Shown here in pieces: positions 17,479 through 26,985 of a stretch of DNA of 64,000 nucleotides. Under the pieces are notes generated by a model. It searched no databases and was not told the origin of the DNA. It worked only from the letters and a program-made list of their open reading frames with translations. The position numbers were made by a program, and so were the translations under genes. Position 1 is the stretch's first letter; each line of letters opens with the position of its first letter. The stretch is from Streptomyces sp. NBC_01314 (GTDB lineage: Bacteria > Actinomycetota > Actinomycetes > Streptomycetales > Streptomycetaceae), in the NCBI RefSeq assembly GCF_041435215.1, contig NZ_CP108394.1, forward strand, positions 1,302,001 to 1,366,000. Direction: 5' to 3'.

Positions 17479-18459
17479 ATGTTGATCGGGATCTCCGAGA
17501 TCCAGGACGCGGCCGCGAGGATCGCCGGTCATGTCGTGCGGACGCCGACCGCCCCTAGCCCGGGGCTGACCGCTTTCCTCGGTGTCCCCGTGACCACGAA
17601 GCTGGAGCTGCTGCAGCGGACCGGCTCGTTCAAGGCCCGGGGCGCGACGGCGAAGCTGCTGGCGCTGACGGATGCCGAGCGGGCGGCCGGTGTCGTCGCG
17701 GTCAGCGGCGGCAATCACGGGATCGCACTGGCGCACATGGCGGCCGCGCTGCACATCAAGGCGACGGTGGTGATGTCGAGGACCGCCCCGAAGCGCGCCG
17801 CCGACCTCGTCGAGGCGGCCGGTGCGTCGCTGCGGCTCACCGACGGGATGGCGGAGGCGTTCGCGCTGACCGAGCAGTTGCGTTCGGAGGGCCTCACCCT
17901 CGTCCACCCGTTCGACGACCCGTTGGTGATCGCCGGTCAGGGCACCGTCGGCCTGGAGTTCGCCGAGGACGCCGAGGAGACGGGGGAGTCCGGCGCGCTC
18001 ACCGACGTGCTCGTCAGCATCGGTGGTGGCGGACTCGTCGCCGGTGTCGCGACGGCCTTCGAGGCCCTGCGTCCCGGCGTCCGCGTCTGGGGCGTGGAGA
18101 CCGTCGGCGCCACGGCCATGACGGGGGCGCTGGCGGCGGGCGGCCCCGTGACGGTCCCCCTGTCCTCCATCGTCACCACACTCAGCGCACCCTCCGCCTC
18201 CCAGCTCACCTACGACCATGTGGCCGCCCTCGTCGAGGACGTCCTCGTGGTCTCCGACGCCGAGGCGGTACAGGGCGTCCTCGACTTCGCCGAGCACGCC
18301 AAGGTGTGGACGGAGCCCGCCGCCGGATGCCTGCTGCCCGCGGCCCGGCAGGTGCTGGAGCGGGTCGGCGACGGCGCCCGGCTCGGCCTCGTGGTCTGCG
18401 GCGGCAACGCGACCACGGCCGATGTCACGGACTGGGCGCGGCAGTTCGGGCTGCGGTGA
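17479..18459 (+). CDS. threonine/serine dehydratase (PLP-dependent)
   Basis: A 326-residue fold-type II PLP enzyme without the regulatory ACT domain, so of the catabolic threonine dehydratase/serine racemase type. The Schiff-base lysine is Lys52 in TGSFKARGA. The phosphate-binding glycine loop is SIGGGGLVAG and the substrate loop is VSGGNHGIA. It deaminates threonine to 2-oxobutanoate or serine to pyruvate. The start ATG 17479 follows a weak GGAACGGAAC site. The gene sits 31 bp before the hydroxylase gene. Confidence 0.87.
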   Translation: MLIGISEIQDAAARIAGHVVRTPTAPSPGLTAFLGVPVTTKLELLQRTGSFKARGATAKLLALTDAERAAGVVAVSGGNHGIALAHMAAALHIKATVVMSRTAPKRAADLVEAAGASLRLTDGMAEAFALTEQLRSEGLTLVHPFDDPLVIAGQGTVGLEFAEDAEETGESGALTDVLVSIGGGGLVAGVATAFEALRPGVRVWGVETVGATAMTGALAAGGPVTVPLSSIVTTLSAPSASQLTYDHVAALVEDVLVVSDAEAVQGVLDFAEHAKVWTEPAAGCLLPAARQVLERVGDGARLGLVVCGGNATTADVTDWARQFGLR

Positions 18460-18490
18460 CCCCGGCTGCCCGCCCCGGCATAATGCTCGA

Positions 18491-19714
18491 ATGACCACCC
18501 CCACCTCTCCCTCGGACCCTTCCGCGGCCGAGCGCACCGCCGTCGTCATCGTCGGTGCGGGACCCGCCGGGCTGACCGTCGGCAACATCCTGCGGGCCGC
18601 CTCCGTGGTCTGTGTGGTGCTGGAGACCGAGAGCCGGGAGTTCATCGAGCGGCGGCCCCGGGCCGGGTTCCTGGAGGAGTGGGCGGTGCGTGCGCTGGAG
18701 CGGCGCGGGCTGGCCGGCCGGCTCGTGGAACGGGCGCCGGTGCACACCGAGTTCGAGTTCCGCTTCGCCGGTGAGCGCCGGCGGTTCCCGTACACGGAGA
18801 TCACCGGGCACCACCACTACGTGTATCCGCAGCCGCTCCTGGTGACGGACCTGGTCAGGGAGTACGCGGACGTCCGGGGCGGCGACATCCGCTTCGGTGT
18901 GCGCGAGGTGGAACTGCACGACATCGACGGCGAGCGGCCGTCCGTGTCCTATGTGGATCCGGCGACCGGCGAACGACGTCTCCTCCACTGCGAGTTCGTC
19001 GCCGGCTGCGACGGCGCGCGCGGTGTCACGCGGACCGCGCTGCCCGCCGAGCAGGTCACGGTCGCCCGGCACGACCACGGGGTCGGGTGGCTGGCACTGC
19101 TCGCCGAGGCGCCACCGTCGTCCGACTGCGTGATCCTCGGTGTGCATCCTCGCGGCTTCGCCGGGCACATGGCGCGCAGCCCCGAGGTCACCCGCTACTA
19201 CCTGGAGGTCCCGGCCGGTGACGACCCGGTGAACTGGCCGGACGAGCGGGTCTGGTCCGAGCTGCACGCCCGGCTGGCCGTGCCCGGCACCCGGCCGCTC
19301 ACCGAGGGCCCGCTGGTGGAGAAGCGGGTGCTCGACATGCACAACTACGTCACCGAGCCGATGGCGTACGGCCGGCTGTACCTCGCGGGCGACGCGGCCC
19401 ACCTCGTCGCGCCGGTCGCCGCGAAGGGCATGAACCTCGCGCTGCACGACTCCCTGCTCCTCGCGGACGCCCTGATCGCCCACCTGGGCAAGGGGGACGA
19501 CAGCGGGCTGCGCGGCTACTCGGAGGCCTGTCTGCGCCGGGTCTGGCACTACCAGGAGTTCTCGCAGTGGCTGGCGGAGCTGCTGCACGGGCCGTCGTCC
19601 GGCGACGCGTTCCGGGCAGGTGCCGCCACCGCCCGGCTCCGTCGCGTCCTCGGCTCCCCCGCCGCCGCGTCCACCTTCGCGGAGCTGTTCATCGGCAAGG
19701 ACACCGACCACTAG
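18491..19714 (+). CDS. pobA: 4-hydroxybenzoate 3-monooxygenase-like flavoprotein
   Basis: A 407-residue class A flavin monooxygenase. The FAD motif is VIVGAGPAGLTVGN, the second FAD motif is YGRLYLAGDAAHLVAPVAAKGMNLA, and the CDGARGVTR segment is the DG motif that contacts FAD and NAD(P)H. RRPRAGFLEE matches the PobA pattern RAGVLE. PobA converts 4-hydroxybenzoate to protocatechuate; the alignment is good by eye, but no pca genes are nearby, so the substrate is not certain. It may be cotranscribed with the dehydratase gene. A strong hairpin follows. Confidence 0.78.
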   Translation: MTTPTSPSDPSAAERTAVVIVGAGPAGLTVGNILRAASVVCVVLETESREFIERRPRAGFLEEWAVRALERRGLAGRLVERAPVHTEFEFRFAGERRRFPYTEITGHHHYVYPQPLLVTDLVREYADVRGGDIRFGVREVELHDIDGERPSVSYVDPATGERRLLHCEFVAGCDGARGVTRTALPAEQVTVARHDHGVGWLALLAEAPPSSDCVILGVHPRGFAGHMARSPEVTRYYLEVPAGDDPVNWPDERVWSELHARLAVPGTRPLTEGPLVEKRVLDMHNYVTEPMAYGRLYLAGDAAHLVAPVAAKGMNLALHDSLLLADALIAHLGKGDDSGLRGYSEACLRRVWHYQEFSQWLAELLHGPSSGDAFRAGAATARLRRVLGSPAAASTFAELFIGKDTDH

Positions 19715-19734
19715 GCACGGAGAAGACCGCCGCA

Positions 19735-19768
19735 GGTCCCTCGGCCTGCGGCTGCCGGCCGAGGGACC
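19735..19768. terminator. strong bidirectional hairpin
   Basis: GGTCCCTCGGCC and GGCCGAGGGACC form a perfect 12-bp stem with a 10-base loop. It sits between the convergent hydroxylase and amidohydrolase genes and can stop transcription both ways. Confidence 0.8.
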
Positions 19769-19790
19769 CCGGGCCCGAGCCCGACCTCCC

Positions 19791-22700
19791 TCAGTGGTCG
19801 TCGTGGCAGCAGCTGTCCTGTCGCATCAGCCGGCCGACCTCCAGCCAGTCCTCCTCGGTCCCGGCGGCCTTCGCGCGCCGGGTGGTGGGCCGGTACGCGG
19901 CCACCAACTCCTCGGTGGTGTAAGGGATTCCGCCCCGCAGGACCGACACCGTTCGGACGAGGTCGGCGAAGTCGGTGAAGGGGTCGCCGTCGACGACGGT
20001 CAGGTCCGCGAGCTTGCCCGTCTCGACCGTGCCGAGGTCGTCGTCGAGACCGAAGAGCCGGGCCGGGAGGACGGTGGCGGTGCGCAGGGTCTCGGCCGGG
20101 GTGAGTCCGCCGTCGTGCAGGGCACGCAGGGCGAGGTGGAGGAAGAGACCGACAGGGCCGAGCGGCTGGTCGGTGCCGAGGGCGACGACACCGCCGGCCG
20201 CGAGAATCCGCCGGTAGATGTCGGTCTCGGTGCGCAGCGCGGCGAGTTGCGCGGGCGTCGGCGGAATCCCCGCACCCTGCTGTACCAGGGCGGCGTCCCA
20301 CGGCGGCATCACGACCGTGACCCGGGGGTCGTCGGCCAGGGACGGATCCGCGCCCATGAGGGGCGCCGCCGTGAAGGGGGTGGCGATCAGTGAGAAGTCC
20401 ACGCCCTGCTTGGTATAGATCTCCACCACGTCCTCGTACGCCCGCCCGCTCGCGGTGATGGCATGGCCGAACTCCGCGCGCTGGGTGGCCTGCAGATGGG
20501 TCGTCAGATCCTGGCCGAGCTGGACGCCCGGCGAGAGGAGGTGGCCTCCCGTGCGGACGCCGAGACGTTCGTGGGCGAAGCGGGCGGCCTCGCTCATCAC
20601 CCAACCGGGCGCCCGTACATACGTCTTGACGAAGTCCCAGTCGAGCGCCGCGCCCCGCTCCAGTGTGCGGCGGAGTCCCGCCTTCGTCCGGTGGGCGCGC
20701 CCCATGCTGTACGCGACCCGTGCGCCGTCGAGGAGTTCGCCGGTGGTCAGCAGGCGGGGCCCGGCGAGCCGCCCGGCGTTCACCTCCTCGCGGATGCGGA
20801 CCTGTTCGTAGGCGAAGCCGCCGAGGGAGACGGCGGTGGTGATGCCGTAGGTGAGCTGTCCGGTGGCCTGGCGGCTGCCGTAGGTGCTCTGCCAGGGGTG
20901 GGTGTGGGTGTCCCACAGGCCGGGGAGCACGGTGTGCGCGGAGGCGTCGACGCGGCGGAGAGCGGCCCGGCGGTTGCCCTTGTGGGGTTCGACGGCGGTG
21001 ATGCGGCCGCCGCGTACGACGATGTCGACGTCGTCGCGGACCGTGTCGCCGGTGCCGTCCCACAGGCGCCCGGCGTGGACGACGGTGTCGGCGGGCGTGG
21101 GCCGGGTGCGGTCGAGCGGCACGCGGACGGTCCGGGCGTGGTCGCCGGAACCGCCGGAAACATCGACGAGACGGAGGCGGGTGCCCGACTGGTACAGCAG
21201 GGTTCTGGAGTCGCCGGACCAGGTGGGGTGGTCGGCGGGCTCGGTCGTGAGGGTGCGGAGTTTCCCGCGCGGGGTGCCGTCGGGGGTCACGGGCAGCACG
21301 CAGAGCGCGGACTCGACGATCACGGCCAGCCGGCGGCCGTCGGGCGACCAGACGGGCCCGGAGTCGTACCGGTCGGCGATCGAGGTGTGGGGCGCGACCG
21401 CGTGCAGCCGGTCGGCGCCGGTCGTGGCGTCGACGATCCGGATCAGGTTGTAACCCTCGCGGAAACGGGCGCCGAGACGGTTGCGATCGCACAGCGCGAG
21501 GTACCGGCCGTCGGGCGACCAGCTCGGCCTGCCGGGGATCCCACCCCCGCCGAGCGGCGTCGCGAGGACGCGCTCCTCGCCGCTCGCCAGGTCCCGTACG
21601 ACGAGCCGTCCGGCCATGTCGAGGCATGCGAGCCGCCGCCCGTCGGGCGAGAGGGCGGGCATGACCCGGCCGCCGGTGGCGAGGGCGGTCTCCTCGCCGG
21701 TGGCCAGATCGTGCCGGTACACGCCGAGCAGGCCGTCGCGGTCGTCGGCGTAGACGAGGGACCTTCCGTCGTGCGCCCAGGCGGGCGCGAGGAGCCAGCG
21801 GGTGGGCGGCGATTTCCGTAGCATCCTCGGCGGGCGCCCGCCCGAAGTACCGGCCAGCCAGAGCGAGTTGAGGGCGGCGAACGCGATGCTCCGGCCGTCG
21901 GGTGAGAGCGCGGGCAGGTGGATGCCGCGCGCGGGCCGGACGCGTGCCTCCCCGAGGTCGTACTCCTTGAGGCGGTAGCGCGGCCGGTCCACGGGGAGGA
22001 CCCCCTCGAAGGGGATCTCTTCCGGCCGCGCGGGGTCTTCGGGGCGTACGAGGGTGAACCGGCCGTCCAGCGTGAGCAGCAGCTCTCCCTCCGCCGTCCA
22101 GCGGGGCGGTACGGGTGCGATGTCGCCGTCGACCGGGACGGGCTCCCCGGCCACGACGAGGGTGCAGGAGCCGTTCGGGGAGGTGGTGGTGCGCAGGTAC
22201 GCGAGACGGCCGTCCGGGGCGAGGACCGGGGTCATGACCTGGGCGGCGGCGGTCTCCGTGTGCTCGACGGTCACCGGGCCGGTGCCGTCGGCGGCCACGG
22301 CGGCGATGGTGCGGGACTCGACGGTCGGGGTGGTGCCCGTGGTGACGACCCTCGCGCGCACGAACAGCAGCCGGGTTCCGTCCGGTGACCAGGTGGGGTC
22401 GAAGTCCTCCCACTTGGCGTCCTGGAGGGGGCCGTCCTGGCCGGACAGGCCGGTGACGCGGGTGACGGCGCCGGTGCCGAGGTCCAGGACGTGGACGCGG
22501 TAGGGGCTGCCCGCCACGGGGTCGCCGCCGCGTTCGGAGCCGAAGGCGATCCTGGTGCCGTCGGGCGACCAGGCCGGGGCACGGTCGTCCCACGGGCCGT
22601 CGGTGCGCTGCTTCAGCTCCGTGCCGTCGGGGCGCATGGTCCAGATGTGGAAGCCGCCGCCCCGGTAGGCGCAGAACGCGATGAGGTGGCCGTCCGGGGA

Positions 22701-23003
22701 GTGCGTGGGCCGGTTGGGTTCGAGGCCGGCCGGGGTGAGGGGGACCGCCTTGCCGCCGCCGCGCGGCAGGGACCACAGGCCGCTCTGGATCTCGGCGATC
22801 AGGGTGTCGCCGGTGGATGCGAGGGTCGCCGAGCCGTTGGTGGCCCGGGTGAAGGTGAGTGAGAGGCCGGTGCCGGGGGTGCCGGGCCGGGCGACGGCGG
22901 GTGTGGCGGCGCCGAGGACCGCGGCGGCCCCTGTGGCCCCGGTGGCGGCGAGGAGTTGACGGCGGGTCAGGGGCGGGGTGCGGTGACTCTGGTCACGGTC
23001 CAT
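19791..23003 (-). CDS. Tat-exported PD40 beta-propeller/amidohydrolase protein
   Basis: A 1070-residue exported protein. A Tat signal is at the N-terminus (TRRQLLAATGATGAAAVLG, cleavage after AVA). Residues about 60-640 form TolB-like PD40 propeller repeats (HSPDGHLIAF, WSPDGTRIAF, LSPDGRSIAF, WSPDGRYLAL). Residues about 660-1060 are an amidohydrolase domain with the metal motif DTHTHPW, a later histidine in FGHAI and the aspartate in LGTDQP; the end GKLADLTVVDGDPF is typical of imidazolonase-like enzymes. ATG 23003 is chosen because the Tat motif then lies near the start. The substrate is unknown; peptides or cyclic amides are possible. Confidence 0.88.
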   Translation of the reverse strand: MDRDQSHRTPPLTRRQLLAATGATGAAAVLGAATPAVARPGTPGTGLSLTFTRATNGSATLASTGDTLIAEIQSGLWSLPRGGGKAVPLTPAGLEPNRPTHSPDGHLIAFCAYRGGGFHIWTMRPDGTELKQRTDGPWDDRAPAWSPDGTRIAFGSERGGDPVAGSPYRVHVLDLGTGAVTRVTGLSGQDGPLQDAKWEDFDPTWSPDGTRLLFVRARVVTTGTTPTVESRTIAAVAADGTGPVTVEHTETAAAQVMTPVLAPDGRLAYLRTTTSPNGSCTLVVAGEPVPVDGDIAPVPPRWTAEGELLLTLDGRFTLVRPEDPARPEEIPFEGVLPVDRPRYRLKEYDLGEARVRPARGIHLPALSPDGRSIAFAALNSLWLAGTSGGRPPRMLRKSPPTRWLLAPAWAHDGRSLVYADDRDGLLGVYRHDLATGEETALATGGRVMPALSPDGRRLACLDMAGRLVVRDLASGEERVLATPLGGGGIPGRPSWSPDGRYLALCDRNRLGARFREGYNLIRIVDATTGADRLHAVAPHTSIADRYDSGPVWSPDGRRLAVIVESALCVLPVTPDGTPRGKLRTLTTEPADHPTWSGDSRTLLYQSGTRLRLVDVSGGSGDHARTVRVPLDRTRPTPADTVVHAGRLWDGTGDTVRDDVDIVVRGGRITAVEPHKGNRRAALRRVDASAHTVLPGLWDTHTHPWQSTYGSRQATGQLTYGITTAVSLGGFAYEQVRIREEVNAGRLAGPRLLTTGELLDGARVAYSMGRAHRTKAGLRRTLERGAALDWDFVKTYVRAPGWVMSEAARFAHERLGVRTGGHLLSPGVQLGQDLTTHLQATQRAEFGHAITASGRAYEDVVEIYTKQGVDFSLIATPFTAAPLMGADPSLADDPRVTVVMPPWDAALVQQGAGIPPTPAQLAALRTETDIYRRILAAGGVVALGTDQPLGPVGLFLHLALRALHDGGLTPAETLRTATVLPARLFGLDDDLGTVETGKLADLTVVDGDPFTDFADLVRTVSVLRGGIPYTTEELVAAYRPTTRRAKAAGTEEDWLEVGRLMRQDSCCHDDH

Positions 23004-23120
23004 GACATCGCACGCTCGCGCACCACACGGCCCACGGGCAACACCGCCATTCACGCCATCGGGGATGTCACCCACCGGTGTGACGGCGGCCGGTAGCACT
23101 CGTCGGCGTCCGGTGGCTCA

Positions 23121-23259
23121 GTGCGAGGCGTGACGGCATTCGGTGTCGGTGCAGGGCCTGACGGCATCCGCCATCGGTGCACGGCGTGAGGCGTCCGGTG
23201 CCGGTGCGTGGCCTGACGGCGTCCGCCGTCAGTGCAAGGCCTGACGGCATCCGCCGTAG
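23121..23259. repeat. five-copy 28-bp tandem repeat
   Basis: Copies start at 23121, 23149, 23177, 23204 and 23232. Each begins GTGC, continues with a GGCSTGACGGC-like core and ends in a CCGYCRT-like stretch; the third is 27 bp. It fills much of the gap between the amidohydrolase promoter and the end of the DUF6328 gene. Copies 4 and 5 are closest to each other. Such arrays can vary in copy number. Confidence 0.85.
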
Positions 23260-23285
23260 GTCCCCGGCAGGCCCTTCGCCCGGTG

Positions 23286-23777
23286 TCAGTCGTCGGCGTG
23301 ACGGCGGCGGATCCACGCCGGCAGCACGAACCAGCACAGCAGGTACCAGAGGAGCACGGAGCCCACCAGCCAGGGGACGAACTCGTCGTGCGTGGCCACG
23401 CGCAGGATCAGCAGCAGTGCCGCCGTCATGGTGGCGAGGAGCAGGATCAGGCCGACGACGGTCAGCCGTGCGGCCCACTGCACGGCGGCGGGCTTGATGC
23501 GGCGCCCGGCGACGATCCGGTGGAAGGAAACGGGGCCGATGAGGGCACCGGTGGCAGCGGCACCGAGGACGACGGTCACGATGTAGATGGTCTTCTCGGT
23601 CTGCGCCAGATCCTCGTAGCGCGGGGTGAAGACGACGGTGAGCAGGAAGCCGAAGAGGATCTGCACACCGGTCTGGGCGACCCGCACCTCCTGGATGAGT
23701 TCGCTCCAGCGGCGGTCGGCGCGCTCGTCCTCGGTCTCGTCCCGACCTCGGCCCTGGTCACCCTGCACCTCGGTCAC
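23286..23777 (-). CDS. DUF6328-like membrane protein
   Basis: A 163-residue protein. The cytoplasmic N-terminus (DERADRRWSELIQEVRVAQTG) precedes four hydrophobic helices: about residues 42-58, 70-94, 107-129 and 138-156. The WSELIQE...TGVQILFGFLL pattern is that of DUF6328 proteins, whose role is unknown. I set the start at GTG 23777, which has GGGAGGA a few bases upstream; the long upstream frame is low-complexity and improbable. Confidence 0.75.
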   Translation of the reverse strand: MTEVQGDQGRGRDETEDERADRRWSELIQEVRVAQTGVQILFGFLLTVVFTPRYEDLAQTEKTIYIVTVVLGAAATGALIGPVSFHRIVAGRRIKPAAVQWAARLTVVGLILLLATMTAALLLILRVATHDEFVPWLVGSVLLWYLLCWFVLPAWIRRRHADD

Positions 23778-23979
23778 GCGTCCTCCCGGCTGGGTCGATG
23801 TTCCCTTGATGCTCGTGACCGGCTCGATCCGCACCGGATCCACGGAAACCCCTTGCTCGACCGACTGTTCCCGTAAGCGAATCGGTGCCCGGCTCCCGTC
23901 ACCGGATCCCGCGTTCCGGCCGGAGGCCGCACACCTCGTCCTCCGACCGGGGCTGCCGCTCACCCGCCTCACACCGGCC

Positions 23980-24798
23980 TCACACCTTGCGCCAGCGGGC
24001 CATGGCGAAGGAGAACAGTCCGAACAGCACGAGTCCGGCCGCGACGCAGGCGAGGAGCGCTGGACCGGCGGGGGCCTCGGCGAAGGAGCGGAGGGTGTCG
24101 TCGAGGCCCTTGGCCTGGTCCGGTTCGTACGCGATCGCAGCCCGGAAGGCGAAGACACCCACCGTGGCGAACACAAGGCCGCGCGCGGCCCCGCCGCCCA
24201 CGCCGGTCACGTCGACGAGTCGACGGGTCCGCGGGGACATCTCACCGAGCCGCAGGTGCTTGTGGTACGAGCGCATCACGGCCCGTACGCCGATCCATAC
24301 GCCGGCGCAGATCACGCCGACGCCCGCCGCGCCCACGAGCCACTGGCCGCCGGGGAGGTCGAGGGCCCGTGCCGTCACGTCCCGGGACTGCTCGTCGCCG
24401 GAACCGCCGCCGCTGCCCTCGCCGGCCGCGAAGGTCAGCACCGAGTAGGCGACGAAGGCGTAGAAGACGAAGCGCGCGGCGGACGCGAGCCTCTTGGTCC
24501 ACTTGCGGCCGTCCGGGCCCGCCGCGCCGAACACGGCCTCCGACAGCCGCCACAGCGCCATGCCGACCAGGCCGATGCCCAGGGCCCACAGCATCACGGA
24601 GCCCAGCGGCTTCTCGGCGATCTCCGCCAGCGCGCCCTGGCGGTCCGCCTGCTCCGAGCTTCCGCCGAAGGTGATCTGCAGGGCCAGCGCCCCGACCAGC
24701 AGATAGATGACGCCACGCGCGGTCAGCCCGGCTCGCGCCGCGCCCTCCGTCACCGAACCCCGCGCGGCACGCCCGCGCCCCACCCCCAGAGTCGCCAT
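23980..24798 (-). CDS. DUF1206 six-helix membrane protein
   Basis: A 272-residue protein with three repeats of a two-helix unit, as in DUF1206: ARAGLTARGVIYLLVGALAL, ASAARFVFYAFVAYSVL, and GGAARGLVFATVGVFAF. Each unit starts with a small-residue helix ending in an aromatic pair. The linker GEGSGGGSGDEQS is probably outside the membrane. Function is unknown. The ATG overlaps the stop of the gene upstream (TGATG-like arrangement), so the two are translated together. Confidence 0.87.
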   Translation of the reverse strand: MATLGVGRGRAARGSVTEGAARAGLTARGVIYLLVGALALQITFGGSSEQADRQGALAEIAEKPLGSVMLWALGIGLVGMALWRLSEAVFGAAGPDGRKWTKRLASAARFVFYAFVAYSVLTFAAGEGSGGGSGDEQSRDVTARALDLPGGQWLVGAAGVGVICAGVWIGVRAVMRSYHKHLRLGEMSPRTRRLVDVTGVGGGAARGLVFATVGVFAFRAAIAYEPDQAKGLDDTLRSFAEAPAGPALLACVAAGLVLFGLFSFAMARWRKV

Positions 24799-25184
24799 CA
24801 GCCGCGCCCCTCCCGCCCCTCGACCCGCAGCTGGAGCTGAACTTCCTGGTCACCGGCGTCCACGCCCACCTGACGGACGCTGTACGCCTCCTCCAGGGCC
24901 TCCCGCAGCAGCCGTACGGCGGGCGGGCTGCCCTGTACCTCGACGGTGACGGGTGCGGACGGTGGCTCGGGGTGTCCCGCGCCGGAGAGGACGGCGGCGG
25001 CCGTGTCGTACATGCCGGTCCACATCGTGGGCCGGTCGGTGCCGGTCTCGTGCGGCGGGTCGTCGGAGCGCCGGTCCGTCTCGAAATGGGCGCGCAGACA
25101 GGCGAAGACGCGTTCGGCGTCCTGGGCCGAGCAGTCGCAGAGCACGACCTCGACCTGGGACACGGGCAGACTGGGCAGGGTCAC
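24798..25184 (-). CDS. small hypothetical protein coupled to DUF1206
   Basis: A 128-residue protein that I do not recognise. Residues 8-30 (QVEVVLCDCSAQDAERVFACLRA, in parts) and 80-125 (VTVEVQGSPPAVRLLREALEEAY, in parts) suggest an alternating beta-alpha fold of ferredoxin type. Start GTG 25184 follows GGGAGAAGG. The gene ends in an overlap with the DUF1206 start. It is divergent from the RpiR regulator; the shared 217-bp gap contains two overlapping GGTACC palindromes at 25217-25233. Confidence 0.65.
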   Translation of the reverse strand: MTLPSLPVSQVEVVLCDCSAQDAERVFACLRAHFETDRRSDDPPHETGTDRPTMWTGMYDTAAAVLSGAGHPEPPSAPVTVEVQGSPPAVRLLREALEEAYSVRQVGVDAGDQEVQLQLRVEGREGRG

Positions 25185-25401
25185 GAGCCTTCTCCCTCGT
25201 GTGAGCGACAGGGTGCGGGTACCCCGGGTACCCCCATGGTGTGCCCGAAACGGGGTTCTCGCAGGTCGCACGAGAGGGCGCTCCGCCGACGGCGCGGACG
25301 CCCGGCCCCCGCCCGCCGCCGAGGGCGTGACCCGATCCGCCCGGGGGCGCACGGGCCGTGGGCTATGTTCTGTACTCGTGGGAGACGAAGGAGGCGCGCG
25401 G

Positions 25402-26325
25402 GTGCCATCGCCGCAGCAGGCACGTGCGCAGGCATCAGCGATCACGTCCGGGCGGGCCACCCCGGAGACCGAGCAGTCGCCCACGTCCCGGCTCAGGGAA
25501 CTGTTCGACGGCCCCCGGCTCTCCCCGGGGCAGCGGCGGATCGCCCAGTACCTGATCGAGCACATCACCGAGGCCGCGTTCCTGTCGATCACGGATCTCG
25601 CGGAGCGGGTCGGCGTGAGCCAGCCCTCGGTGACCCGGTTCGCCGCGGCCGTCGGCTTCAGCGGCTACCCCGCGCTGCGCGAGCGGCTCCAGGCCATCGC
25701 GCTCGCCACCCTCGGCAGCGCCCCGGGCATCTCCGCCGCGGACCGCAGCAACGAACTGCAGGCCGCCGTGGACGCCGAGATCGAGAACCTGGAGAACCTG
25801 CGGCGCGACTTCGCCGACCCCGACCAGGTGATCGAGGTAGGCCGCGCCCTGTCCCACTCGGCACCGCTGACCGTCCTCGGCCTGCGGATCTCCGGGGCGC
25901 TCGCCGAGTACTTCGCGTACGCCGCCCGCCGTATCCACCCCGACGTCCGGCTGGTGACGAAGGGCGGCACGGTCGCCTACGACGCCCTGTTGCAGTCCCG
26001 GGAGGCGGGCGGCACCTGGGTGCTGACGTTCTCCATGCCCCGGCATGCGCAGGAGACCCTGACCGCGCTGCGCGTCGCCCACGGCGCCGGGCTGAAGGTG
26101 GCCCTGGTCACCGATCTGGCACTCGGGCCGCTCGCGGACGAGGCCGACGCGGTCTTCGCCACCGGCACCGGCTCACGCCTGGTCTTCGACTCCTACGCCG
26201 CCCCCGTGATGATGTCCTCCGCCCTGCTCCAGGCCATGACCGACGCCGACCCCGAGCGCACCCAGGCCCGACTGGAGGCGTACGAGCAGGTCTCCGAGCA
26301 GCATCAGTTCTTCCTCAGGGACTGA
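25402..26325 (+). CDS. RpiR/MurR-family transcriptional regulator
   Basis: A 307-residue regulator. The N-terminal RpiR helix-turn-helix spans about residues 40-105 (SPGQRRIAQYLIEH, TDLAERVGVSQPSVTRFAAAVGFSGYPALRE). The C-terminal SIS sugar-isomerase domain (about 140-270) contains LGLRISGALAEYFAYAARRI and TFSMPRHAQETLTAL and normally senses a phosphosugar. GTG 25402 is preceded by AAGGAGG with 7-base spacing, a very strong site, so I use it instead of longer frames. No sugar genes are adjacent, so its target is unknown. Confidence 0.9.
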   Translation: MPSPQQARAQASAITSGRATPETEQSPTSRLRELFDGPRLSPGQRRIAQYLIEHITEAAFLSITDLAERVGVSQPSVTRFAAAVGFSGYPALRERLQAIALATLGSAPGISAADRSNELQAAVDAEIENLENLRRDFADPDQVIEVGRALSHSAPLTVLGLRISGALAEYFAYAARRIHPDVRLVTKGGTVAYDALLQSREAGGTWVLTFSMPRHAQETLTALRVAHGAGLKVALVTDLALGPLADEADAVFATGTGSRLVFDSYAAPVMMSSALLQAMTDADPERTQARLEAYEQVSEQHQFFLRD

Positions 26326-26601
26326 TCCCGTTCTCCCCACATGGCACGACAGCAGCTGATTCTTCGTGCCTTTCCCGGCATGAATTTTTCCATGTTCTTG
26401 CAAACTCATCGGTATATATAAATACTGCTCGCGGATCGTGACCCGGGGAACCCCGGGCCACGTCGTCCACCCGGGTCCGTCCGCTCCTACCCGCCACGGC
26501 GCCCCGGGTGAGGCGGCCCCGGCCATCCCCTATGCCGGGGCCGCCCAGACTCCACCACCCGCTGCACCCAATGGCGTCGATGCAAGACCGGAGCGTTGAA
26601 C
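26326..26601. promoter_or_regulatory. AT-rich promoter-like region
   Basis: The gap before the 127-residue gene contains an unusually AT-rich patch (about 26380-26426) including TTGCAA (26398-26403) and AATACT (26421-26426), spaced by 17 bp. This fits a housekeeping-type promoter for the rightward gene. No gene is seen in the gap. Confidence 0.4.
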
Positions 26602-26985
26602 ATGGCCCTCACCTCCTCGCCCATCCGCACGGACTGGCCGTGTCAGGTCAAGACACCGGGCAGTTACGACTGGGAGAGGTCCGCGGCCAAGTGGCTGCGC
26701 GAGCTGGTGCCGGCCCGATACGGCAGCTACCCGGCGATGATGCGCCATCCCGTGCTGCTCGCCCGCCACGCCCAGATCCAGGTCCAGCACGAGATCCGGG
26801 TCGCCCGCACCGCCCTGCAGACGGCCCGCTCGGAGCTGCCCAGCCTCGGCATGTCCGAGTCGGTCATCGAGCACACCATCAAGATGTACGCCGCCGAGGT
26901 CATGCAGCTGAACCACATGGCCCGCTCCATCCGGGCCGTCAGCCAGGCCCTCGTGGACCACCACCTCGCCCGCGCCTCGCACTGA
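26602..26985 (+). CDS. conserved-looking hypothetical protein
   Basis: A 127-residue protein rich in alpha helix, with no signal peptide or membrane segment. YDWERSAAKWLRELVPARYG and HEIRVARTALQTARSELP are amphipathic helices, and the second half is histidine- and methionine-rich. I do not recognise the family. ATG 26602 is chosen over a TTG two codons earlier. Codon use is normal for the region. Confidence 0.6.
   Translation: MALTSSPIRTDWPCQVKTPGSYDWERSAAKWLRELVPARYGSYPAMMRHPVLLARHAQIQVQHEIRVARTALQTARSELPSLGMSESVIEHTIKMYAAEVMQLNHMARSIRAVSQALVDHHLARASH

Noticed and set aside
19711..22776. 1021-codon leftward frame over the amidohydrolase gene
   Set aside because: It is a second frame on the same strand as the PD40/amidohydrolase gene; repetitive Arg/Pro composition arises from the propeller repeats read out of frame.
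23121..23259. CRISPR array
   Set aside because: The 28-bp copies are contiguous without spacers and no cas gene is near.
25217..25233. Perfect operator in the RpiR divergent gap
   Set aside because: The two GGTACC blocks overlap but do not form one symmetric site; it may be chance in GC-rich DNA.
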